Shown here: positions 45,994 through 53,001 of the stretch, in pieces | Layout of the letters: each line of letters starts with the position of its first letter | Numbering within the stretch: the first letter of the stretch is position 1 | NCBI RefSeq assembly: GCF_016862675.1 | Contig: NZ_BONK01000002.1 | Span: 408,913 to 472,912 of the forward strand | Reading direction: 5' to 3' | Length of the DNA stretch: 64,000 nt | Source: Cellulomonas chitinilytica | GTDB taxonomy: Bacteria > Actinomycetota > Actinomycetes > Actinomycetales > Cellulomonadaceae | Notes under the pieces: model-generated | What the model saw: only the letters and a program-made list of their open reading frames with translations | Told to the model about the DNA's origin: nothing | Database searches by the model: none | Position numbers and translations under genes: made by a program

Positions 45994-47121
45994 CTAGTCC
46001 GCCGCCTGCTCGTCCGGCGTCCCCCGCCCGGCGAACGCCGCGCGGTGCACCACCAGGCCCCGGCACAGCCCGGCCCAGAAGACCACGCCGAACACGGGCA
46101 GGTAGCACAGGAACGCGAGCACGGCCCGCGGCGGGCAGCCCCGCCTGAGCGCGACCGTCGCGGGCGTGAGCACGGCGACGGCCGCCAGGACGACGAGGGC
46201 GAGCAGCACCGGCCCCACGACGCCCGCGAGCGCGGCCCAGACGAGCGCAGCCAGGGCGACCAGAGGACTGGCCGCCAGGAGCACGAGGATGAGGTCGCGC
46301 AGCCGCGAGGTGCCGGCGTAGCTGCTCACGAAGAGCGTCCCCCGCACGAAGCTGTGCGACAGGAACCCCCGGACCGACTGCCGCGGCCGGTACTGGACGC
46401 TGAAGCCCGGGTCGATGCGGATCGGTGCGCTGCGCACGATGTGCCGCAGGATCTTCGTGTCGTCGGACACGAGGTGCGCGTGCTCCTGCGGCCAGGAGGC
46501 GAGGCTGGCCTCGATGTAGAGGGCGCGCGACACGACGAAGCACGTCGTGCCCTTCGGGACCTGGTCGAAGTTCTCGGGGGTGATGAGCATCGGACGCGGC
46601 CGGGCGCGGTACTCACCCCAGAACACGTACGTCGGCACCTCCCAGAAGAGGCCGACGAGCCCGGCGTCCGTGGCGGTCTCGGCGTGGGCGTTCCACGGCC
46701 CGGCGCCCTCGCCGCCGCGGCGGACGTCGAGCACGTGCCGCAGGGAGCCGGCGTCGACCAGCACCCGGGAGTCGAGGAGCATGATCTCGTCGAAGGCGGC
46801 TCGCGTGACGCCGGTCCAGCGGGCCAGGAAACGCCCCTGGTTCTCCGTGCGGACGACGGTCAGGCGCGTGCTCAGCTGCTCGGCGAGCCCCGCGAGCACG
46901 GCCGTGGTCTCGTCGGTCGAGCCGTCGTCGACCACGACGATCTCGACGGCCGTGAGCCCCGCCGCCACGATCGCCGTGTCGAGCGCGGACAGCGTCGCGG
47001 GCAGCCACTGCGCCGAGTTGTAGCTGGGGATCACGACGCTGAGGCCCGGAAGGACGGACTCGTCTGCACCAGGGGTGGCCGCGGTCGAGGGATCTGCCGT
47101 ACCGGCCGGGTCGTGTGTCAA
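45994..47121 (-). CDS. GT2 glycosyltransferase with C-terminal membrane helices
   Basis: A 375-residue GT2 enzyme. The nucleotide-binding end is LSVVIPSYNSAQWLPATLSAL, with VVVDDGSTDE as the first acidic site and LLDSRVLVDAG at the DxD position. Hydrophobic helices at about 265-350 anchor it in the membrane, as in many polysaccharide synthases. Donor and acceptor unknown. The frame opens with TTG at 47121, which has AGGAG only four bases away; no ATG or GTG precedes the conserved domain, so TTG is the best start. The 193-base gap upstream to rmlD contains no supported gene. Confidence 0.82.
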   Translation of the reverse strand: MTHDPAGTADPSTAATPGADESVLPGLSVVIPSYNSAQWLPATLSALDTAIVAAGLTAVEIVVVDDGSTDETTAVLAGLAEQLSTRLTVVRTENQGRFLARWTGVTRAAFDEIMLLDSRVLVDAGSLRHVLDVRRGGEGAGPWNAHAETATDAGLVGLFWEVPTYVFWGEYRARPRPMLITPENFDQVPKGTTCFVVSRALYIEASLASWPQEHAHLVSDDTKILRHIVRSAPIRIDPGFSVQYRPRQSVRGFLSHSFVRGTLFVSSYAGTSRLRDLILVLLAASPLVALAALVWAALAGVVGPVLLALVVLAAVAVLTPATVALRRGCPPRAVLAFLCYLPVFGVVFWAGLCRGLVVHRAAFAGRGTPDEQAAD

Positions 47122-47314
47122 CGGACTCCTCGATCCTTGCTGAGACGCTCACGAACAGGGCGAGTCGCGTCCGGACCGCACCCGCCGCCCCTGCTGGCGG
47201 CGCCTGGAAGCACTCGGCCGAGCGAGGAGCCGGGGCAGGCACGAAGCGCGGGGCTCACGGGCAGGACGATGTCACACTCCCGCCGAAGAGCACGCATCGC
47301 CCCGGCCGGGGACG

Positions 47315-48160
47315 TCAGGCGAGGACCTGCGAAGCGGCGGTCGACCACCGGTCACGCCAGTCCGCGATCGGGTCGACCCCGACCGCGAGGAGCGCGTCGT
47401 GCCCGAGCACCGAGAAGGCGGGACGCGGCGCCGGCCGCACGTACTCGGCGCTCGTCGTCGTCCGGACGATCGACGGGTCCATGCCGGCTGCACCGACCAC
47501 TGCCTGCGCGAACTCGTGCCAGGTCGCCCGGCCGGACGCGGTCCCGTGGTAGGTGCCCGCCGGGACGCCAGTCGCGACCAGTCGCACCAGCAGGTCGGCG
47601 ACGTCCGCCGTCCATGTGGGCTGGCCGACCTGGTCGGCCACGACGTCGAGCCCCCCGCGCTCCGCGGCGACACGGGCGATCGTCTTCGGGAAGCACGGGC
47701 CGTGGGCGCCGTAGAGCCACGCGGTCCGGACGATGAGGTGGTCCGGCGCCTCCGCCCGCACCGCCCACTCCCCCGCGGCCTTCGTCCGACCGTAGGCGGA
47801 CCGTGGCCGCAGCGGATCGCCCTCGCCGTACGGTCGCTCGGACGTGCCGTCGAAGACGTAGTCGGTGGAGACGTGCACCAGCCTCGCGCCGTTCGACGCG
47901 CTGGCGCGTGCAAGCACGGCCGGCGCGACCGCGTTGACCTCGAACGCGGTCGCCTCCTGCGACTCCGCGGCGTCGACGGCTGTGTACGCGGCACAGTTGA
48001 CGACGACGTCGACGCCTCGGACCGCAGCCTCCACCGCGCCCTGCGACGTGACGTCGAGGTCCGCGCGGGTCAGGGCGTCCACATCCTCACCGTGCGTCCG
48101 CAGGCACGCCACGACGTCCTGGCCGAGCATCCCTGCGGCACCAACGACGAGCCAACGCAC
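47315..48160 (-). CDS. rmlD: dTDP-4-dehydrorhamnose reductase
   Basis: A 281-residue RmlD that reduces dTDP-4-keto-L-rhamnose to dTDP-L-rhamnose with NADPH, the last step of the pathway. The Rossmann loop is GAAGMLG, the SDR motif is STDYVFDG (98-105), and Y123-x3-K127 is the catalytic pair (YGRTK). The family pattern NCAAYTAVDAAE is intact. I chose GTG at 48160, which has GAGGGGAAG just upstream; a longer reading from 48241 would add a tail that overlaps the divergent promoter. Divergent from rmlC. Confidence 0.94.
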   Translation of the reverse strand: MRWLVVGAAGMLGQDVVACLRTHGEDVDALTRADLDVTSQGAVEAAVRGVDVVVNCAAYTAVDAAESQEATAFEVNAVAPAVLARASASNGARLVHVSTDYVFDGTSERPYGEGDPLRPRSAYGRTKAAGEWAVRAEAPDHLIVRTAWLYGAHGPCFPKTIARVAAERGGLDVVADQVGQPTWTADVADLLVRLVATGVPAGTYHGTASGRATWHEFAQAVVGAAGMDPSIVRTTTSAEYVRPAPRPAFSVLGHDALLAVGVDPIADWRDRWSTAASQVLA

Positions 48161-48188
48161 AGCAGCTTCCCCTCTCGACGACGGGAGC

Positions 48189-48210
48189 AGGCTACCCGCC
48201 TCGATAGGGT
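48189..48210. promoter_or_regulatory. Divergent -10 boxes between rmlD and rmlC
   Basis: TAGCCT on the minus strand (48189-48194) serves rmlD with a leader of about 25 bases. TAGGGT on the plus strand (48205-48210) serves rmlC. The boxes are ten bases apart, so transcription of the two is likely mutually influenced. Confidence 0.45.
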
Positions 48211-48239
48211 GTCCTGCGACCACCGTCGAAAGGGAGACC

Positions 48240-48866
48240 ATGACCTACCGCGAGCTCGCAGTGCCTGGCGCCTGGGAGATCACCCCGACGCAGCACGGCG
48301 ACGCCCGAGGGACGTTCCTCGAGTACTTCCACGGGGCGTCGTTCGCACAGGCGACCGGGCACGACTTCGGCCTCGCGCAGGCGAACTGCTCCGTGTCGGC
48401 CAGCGGGGTCCTGCGCGGCATCCACTTCGCCGACGTGCCACCCGGCCAGGCGAAGTACGTCACGTGCCCCAAGGGGGCCGTCCTGGACGTCGTCGTGGAC
48501 CTGCGGGTGGGCTCCCCGACGTTCGGCACGTGGGACTCCGTGCTGCTCGACGACGTCGACCGCCGGGCGATCTACCTCGCCGAGGGACTCGGGCACGCCT
48601 TCCTGTCGCTCGAGGACGACTCGACGGTGATGTATCTGTGCTCCACGCCCTATGCGCCGGGTCGCGAGCACGGTGTCCACCCGCTCGACGCCGACCTCGG
48701 CATCACCTGGCCCACCACCGCGCGGGACGGCTCACCGCTCACGCTCCGCCTCTCCGACAAGGACGCGACGGCACCGTCGCTGGCCGACGCCCTGACGTCC
48801 GGCCTGCTCCCCCGCGCCGACGAGGTGGCGGCCTTCGTCAGCTCGCTGCCCTCGACCCGGCTCTGA
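48240..48866 (+). CDS. rmlC: dTDP-4-dehydrorhamnose 3,5-epimerase
   Basis: A 208-residue cupin enzyme that epimerises dTDP-4-keto-6-deoxyglucose at C3 and C5. The active-site His62 is in LRGIHFADVPPGQAK, followed by VVVDLRVGSPTFG and the HAFLSLEDDSTVMYLCS strand, all RmlC signatures. ATG at 48240 has AGGGAG at 48231-48236. It needs RmlB's product, yet no rmlB lies in this window. Length is a little above the usual ~185 residues because of a C-terminal acidic tail. Confidence 0.95.
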   Translation: MTYRELAVPGAWEITPTQHGDARGTFLEYFHGASFAQATGHDFGLAQANCSVSASGVLRGIHFADVPPGQAKYVTCPKGAVLDVVVDLRVGSPTFGTWDSVLLDDVDRRAIYLAEGLGHAFLSLEDDSTVMYLCSTPYAPGREHGVHPLDADLGITWPTTARDGSPLTLRLSDKDATAPSLADALTSGLLPRADEVAAFVSSLPSTRL

Positions 48867-48884
48867 CGGGAGCGCGACGAGCCG

Positions 48885-50012
48885 TCAGCGCGCCTGCCGG
48901 AGAGCCTGCTCGTACGCCTCGACGTGGGTTGCGGCTGCCGCAGCCCACGTGAACTGCCGGGACCGCGCGACCGCCTCTCCCGCGAGCCGGGACCGGCGCG
49001 CGGGGTCGCCGAGCAGCTCTCGCAGCTCGAGCGCGATGCTCGCCTCGTCGACACCGGCGTAGGCCACGGCGTCGCCCCCGACCTCGGGCAACGAGAGCTC
49101 ACGCGTGGTGAGCACGGTGGCGCCGCACGCCATCGCCTCGAGCACGGGCAGCCCGAACCCTTCACCGAGGCTCGGGTACGCCACCACCGTCGCACCCGAC
49201 AGGTACCCGGCGAGGTCGTCCAGCGGCAGGTAGCCGGGGCGGAGCGCGGTGAGACCGGACGGGACCGCGTCCAGCGCCGGCCCGACCTCGGTGTCCCATC
49301 CGGGTCCACCCGCGAGGACCAGCGCCGGCGGGTCGGGCAGCTCCTCGACCGCTCGGGCCCAGGCCCTGACCAGGGCGGGCACGTTCTTTCGCGGTTCGAG
49401 CGTGCCGAGGAAGGCGATGTAGTCCTTGCCCTCGAGGCCGAGCGACCGTGCCACCCGGTCCCGCTCCGCTGCCGGCGCCGGGTGGAACTGCGCGGTGTCG
49501 ACACCGTGGTACGCGACGTGGAACCGCTCGGGCGAGCCGCCCGCGAAGCGGATCACGTCGTCCCGGGTCGCCTTCGACGGCACCACCAGCGCGCCGGCCT
49601 TCGCCACCGCCCGGCGGGTCGCCGCCCGGAAGAACCGTGCCTTCACCTGCGAGTGGAGGTCGGGGTGCGTGAAGAAGGTCGCGTCGTGGAGCGTCACCGC
49701 GACGGGGATCGGGCCGCCGACGGGCATCGTGTAGTGCGGGCAGTGCAGCACGTCGGCGCCGGTGCGTCGGGCCAAGGCCGGGAGACCCGCCTGCTCCCAG
49801 GCGAGCCGCACCACACGGCTCGAGACGCTCGAGGGAGCCACGACGACCTCGGCGGCGGGAACCCTCTCGGCGAGACCGTCCGCCAGACGCTGCTGGCAGG
49901 CGACGACGAGGTCGACGCCGAGTTCGCTCAGCGCGGCGGCGAGCGAGTCGACGTAGCGCCCAACCCCGCCCAGGTCAGGGGGGACGGCGGTCGCATCGAG
50001 GAGGAGACGCAC
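48885..50012 (-). CDS. GT4 glycosyltransferase
   Basis: A 375-residue GT-B fold retaining glycosyltransferase (GT4). The N-terminal domain shows DLGGVGRYVDSLAAAL. The C-terminal donor domain has FLGTLEPRKNVPALVRAW and the E-x7-E motif in PSLGEGFGLPVLEAMACG. Such enzymes often act as mannosyl- or rhamnosyltransferases in wall polysaccharide loci. GTG/ATG start at 50012 (MRLLLDATAVPPDL). It converges on rmlC and is similar in layout to the GT4 proteins at 55654 and 57844, which suggests duplication within the locus. Confidence 0.88.
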   Translation of the reverse strand: MRLLLDATAVPPDLGGVGRYVDSLAAALSELGVDLVVACQQRLADGLAERVPAAEVVVAPSSVSSRVVRLAWEQAGLPALARRTGADVLHCPHYTMPVGGPIPVAVTLHDATFFTHPDLHSQVKARFFRAATRRAVAKAGALVVPSKATRDDVIRFAGGSPERFHVAYHGVDTAQFHPAPAAERDRVARSLGLEGKDYIAFLGTLEPRKNVPALVRAWARAVEELPDPPALVLAGGPGWDTEVGPALDAVPSGLTALRPGYLPLDDLAGYLSGATVVAYPSLGEGFGLPVLEAMACGATVLTTRELSLPEVGGDAVAYAGVDEASIALELRELLGDPARRSRLAGEAVARSRQFTWAAAAATHVEAYEQALRQAR

Positions 50013-50083
50013 CCCGCGATCCTAGGTTACCCGTGACGTCCGGCCCGGCGACGCGCAGCCGTCCGCGCCGGCGACGACGCAGG

Positions 50084-51676
50084 TCAGCGGGCCGTCCCGG
50101 CGACGGGCTCCCCCGGCATCACCAGCGCGTCGTGCGACGCGGTCGGCTCGCTGTCGGGCGTCCCGTCGAGGCCCGGCTCCGCCTCGTCGGCGGGGTCCCG
50201 GCGTTCGACGGCGTCCGACGCACGCACCATGGGCAGCGTCAGGAGCGCGACGGCGACCGCGAACGTCACGGCGCCCGTCAGCCACACGAGCATCGGGCCG
50301 ACCGGGAGGGACGGCCACCACCACTCGACGGCGTTCCCGAGGTTCGGGTCCACCACCTCGGCACCCGTGACGTACCGGCGGATGTTGAAGTGCAGAGCCT
50401 CAGCGTTCGCGACCGACAGGGCGGCGACGACCAGCAGCCACTGCCCGCCGGACCAGCGCACCGCGGGCCCCCTCACGCGCGAGACCGCGACGACCGCGAT
50501 GATCACGATGATCGGGAGGATGTAGCGGGGCTGGACCGATGCGCCGACCGGGTATCCGGACAGGTACTGCATGTACGTGGGGACGACCCACACGGCGACG
50601 CCCCCGACGACCAGTGCCGCGAGCTGGCGCAGGTCGGCACCGGCCAGCGCGGCGAACACGACCCCGACCAACGCACCCCATGCCGCGATCGAGACCACCG
50701 CCGGCATGTAGGTGTCGAGCCAGCCCAGACCCCAGCTGCCCAGGGCGCCCGTCCACAGCGCCGGGATGTCTCCCATGAGCCGGAGGAACGCCGGGAACGA
50801 CATCGTGACCGACGCCCCGCCCTGGATCGACTCGGACTGCCCGGTGGTGAAGAAGGCGAAGAGCGCGGCGACCCCGAGCACGGCCGGATACACCAGTCGC
50901 CGCACGTGAGCCCAGCCGGTGCGCAGCGTCATGATCCCGGCAAGGCCGATGGCGAGCGCGCCGTACATCGCGGCGTCCGCGCGCGCACCGGCGCCGATGA
51001 CGAGCGCCACGGCGGCGAGCGCCCCGAGGAGCAGGCGGCGTCGCCTGTCCTCCGTCGTGATGTAGCCGAGCACGGCGATCGGCAGCGTCATGGCGGAGAG
51101 CAGGGCCCAGCTCGACGGGTTGATCGACGGGAGCAGGAACATCCCCAGCGGCACGACCGTGACCGCGACACCCGCGACGAGGCCCCGGCGCAGACCGGAC
51201 GGTGCGGCGAGCCACGTCGCCGCGAGCATCAGCACGACGACGAGGATGTTCATGACCCGCATGAGGATCACCGAGTCCGCGACGTGGTCGCCCACGAGGA
51301 AGCTCATCGTGAAGTAGAAGAGCGGCGGGTACGAGCCGTCGAAGTTCCCGCGCCGGGTCTCGACGAGCTCGGTGTCGTCGTTCATGATCGGCCCCTGGCA
51401 CGCCGCGCTCTCCGGCGGCTGGAACGCGAAGCACGGGGACGACAGGAGCCGCTGCTGGACCTCCCGGGTGGTGGACGTCTCACCCGGCTCGCAGAGCCCG
51501 GACCGGGCGCCGTGCCCGCACCAGATGCTGGCGAGGTGGTAGTCCTCGTCGGGCGTGGCGCCGACGGGCGAGGCCAGGGCCCAGGCGAGCAGGGACAGCA
51601 CGAAGGCCGCGAGACCCACGATGCCGATCACCCGCGATGCCGGCCCCCCTGCGGGTGGTACGAATCGTGAAGTCAC
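50084..51676 (-). CDS. DUF2142 polytopic membrane protein
   Basis: A 530-residue membrane protein of the DUF2142 family with about twelve helices. The first periplasmic loop carries the family pattern ATPDEDYHLASIWC and SYPPLFYFT, reminiscent of GT-C glycosyltransferases that use polyprenyl-phosphate sugars. The C-terminal ~50 residues are cytoplasmic and acidic. A role in transferring a lipid-linked sugar outside the membrane is inference. GTG at 51676 lies seven bases after a TACCAT box, so the mRNA is probably leaderless. A divergent GT2 of the polyprenyl-phosphate type is the natural donor-maker. Confidence 0.83.
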   Translation of the reverse strand: MTSRFVPPAGGPASRVIGIVGLAAFVLSLLAWALASPVGATPDEDYHLASIWCGHGARSGLCEPGETSTTREVQQRLLSSPCFAFQPPESAACQGPIMNDDTELVETRRGNFDGSYPPLFYFTMSFLVGDHVADSVILMRVMNILVVVLMLAATWLAAPSGLRRGLVAGVAVTVVPLGMFLLPSINPSSWALLSAMTLPIAVLGYITTEDRRRRLLLGALAAVALVIGAGARADAAMYGALAIGLAGIMTLRTGWAHVRRLVYPAVLGVAALFAFFTTGQSESIQGGASVTMSFPAFLRLMGDIPALWTGALGSWGLGWLDTYMPAVVSIAAWGALVGVVFAALAGADLRQLAALVVGGVAVWVVPTYMQYLSGYPVGASVQPRYILPIIVIIAVVAVSRVRGPAVRWSGGQWLLVVAALSVANAEALHFNIRRYVTGAEVVDPNLGNAVEWWWPSLPVGPMLVWLTGAVTFAVAVALLTLPMVRASDAVERRDPADEAEPGLDGTPDSEPTASHDALVMPGEPVAGTAR

Positions 51677-51683
51677 GCGGCAG

Positions 51684-51781
51684 ATGGTATCAACCAGACC
51701 GCTCCCGCCCGCTCCGCCCCACGGTCGAGCGAGCTCCGCGAGCGCGGGATCGGCGGGAGGCGCCGGGCGAGCGGCTATTCT
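51684..51781. promoter_or_regulatory. Divergent leaderless-type promoters
   Basis: TACCAT on the minus strand (51684-51689) ends seven bases before GTG 51676 of the DUF2142 gene. TATTCT on the plus strand (51776-51781) ends eight bases before GTG 51790 of the GT2 gene. Neither gene has a Shine-Dalgarno. Confidence 0.5.
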
Positions 51782-51789
51782 TGCGCGTC

Positions 51790-52533
51790 GTGGAACAGGA
51801 CACGGGACCCAGGCTGCTCGTCATCGTGCCGGCATGGAACGAGCAGGAGTCGCTGCCCCGCGTCCTCGCCGAGCTGGCCGCCGAGGCCCCTGCGGCGGAC
51901 GTCCTCGTCGTCAACGACGGTTCCACGGACGACACCGCGGCCGTGGTCCGCGCGTCGCACCACGCGATGCTCCTCGACCTGCCCCTCAACCTCGGCGTCG
52001 GTGGGGCCATGCGGGCCGGCTACCGCTTCGCGCTGCGCAACGGGTACGACCGGGCGGTCCAGGTCGACGCGGACGGTCAGCACGACCCCGTCGACATCGC
52101 ACGAGTCGTCGCGATGCTCGACGAAGGCGCCAACCTCGCGGTCGGCGCGCGCTTCGCCGGCGAGGGCGACTACACGGCGCGTGGACCGCGCCGGTGGGCG
52201 ATGAGCATGCTGTCCTTCGTCATCTCCCGCATCGCGAAGGTCCGCCTCACGGACACGACGTCGGGGTTCCGCGCGTGCGACCGACGCGGCATCGAGCTGT
52301 TCGCCCGGGAGTACCCGGCCGAGTACCTCGGCGACACGGTCGAGTCGCTCGTGATCGCGAGCCGCGCCGGGCTCACGATCCGGCAGGTCGGCGTCCGCAT
52401 GCGCGTACGCTCGGCCGGGACGCCGTCCCAGAGCCCCGGCCGGGCGGCGATCTTCCTCGGCCGAGCCGCACTCGCGCTGCTCATCGCCGTCACACGGCCC
52501 ATGTCGGCCCCGGCACACAAGGACGCGTCATGA
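51790..52533 (+). CDS. Polyprenyl-phosphate GT2 (DPM1/GtrB-like)
   Basis: A 247-residue GT2 of the dolichyl/polyprenyl-phosphate sugar synthase type. Motifs are LLVIVPAWNEQESLPRVL, VVNDGSTDDT, QVDADGQHDP (the DxD site) and SGFRACDRRGIELF. It lacks a long membrane tail apart from a short C-terminal hydrophobic segment. It should make a polyprenyl-P-sugar donor for GT-C-like enzymes such as the DUF2142 protein or the GT-C/GT2 fusion. GTG at 51790 follows a -10 box. The stop overlaps the DUF2304 start. Confidence 0.87.
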   Translation: MEQDTGPRLLVIVPAWNEQESLPRVLAELAAEAPAADVLVVNDGSTDDTAAVVRASHHAMLLDLPLNLGVGGAMRAGYRFALRNGYDRAVQVDADGQHDPVDIARVVAMLDEGANLAVGARFAGEGDYTARGPRRWAMSMLSFVISRIAKVRLTDTTSGFRACDRRGIELFAREYPAEYLGDTVESLVIASRAGLTIRQVGVRMRVRSAGTPSQSPGRAAIFLGRAALALLIAVTRPMSAPAHKDAS

Positions 52534-52934
52534 GCGGGTACGGCTTCGCCATCGCGGCCTCCCTGGGGATCGTCGTCTTCCTCGTCGTCCTGCTGCGGTC
52601 GCGGCGGGTCCGGGAGAAGTACGCCTTCATCTGGATCGCGGTCGGCATCGCCGTCGCGATCCTCGCGGCATTCCCCGAGCTGATGCTGGGGCTCACGTCC
52701 CTGGTCGGGATCCAGACGCCCAGCAACCTCTTGTTCTCGGCGTCCCTGATCGTGCTGCTGTTCGTCTGCATCCAGCTGAGCGTCGAGGTCTCCGGCCTCG
52801 AGGAGGAGACCCGCACGCTCGCGGAGGAGGTCGCGCTCCTGCGGCTCGACGTCGAGCGCGCCGCCGCCGCCGCGGGCAACCCGCAGCCCGGGCCCGACGC
52901 CTCAGGCCCCGGGTCGGACGCCTCGAACCGCTGA
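52530..52934 (+). CDS. DUF2304 small membrane protein
   Basis: A 134-residue protein with three hydrophobic segments (about 3-23, 33-53 and 66-86) and a C-terminal coiled-coil-like helix rich in Glu/Leu. DUF2304 genes usually follow a polyprenyl-phosphate GT2 gene in polysaccharide loci, as here, with ATGA overlap at 52530-52533. It may be a membrane anchor for the GT2, which lacks its own helices. It was easy to miss as an extension of a longer reading frame. Function inferred from context only. Confidence 0.85.
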   Translation: MSGYGFAIAASLGIVVFLVVLLRSRRVREKYAFIWIAVGIAVAILAAFPELMLGLTSLVGIQTPSNLLFSASLIVLLFVCIQLSVEVSGLEEETRTLAEEVALLRLDVERAAAAAGNPQPGPDASGPGSDASNR

Positions 52935-52943
52935 CCGGCGAGA

Positions 52944-52984
52944 GCCGAGCGTCACCGACGGGAGTCGTCGGGTCGACGCTCGGC
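52944..52984. terminator. Bidirectional hairpin between DUF2304 and GT2-GT4 genes
   Basis: Perfect 10-bp arms GCCGAGCGTC (52944-52953) and GACGCTCGGC (52975-52984) with a further near-complementary ACCGAC/GTCGGGT inside. It fills the 67-base convergent gap and ends both transcripts. Confidence 0.7.
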
Positions 52985-53001
52985 CCAGGCGCGGGACCCG
53001 C

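Noticed and set aside
47122..47314. A possible small gene between rmlD and the GT2 gene
   Set aside because: The 76-codon frame overlaps the rmlD terminus, has no ribosome-binding site and shows no conserved pattern.
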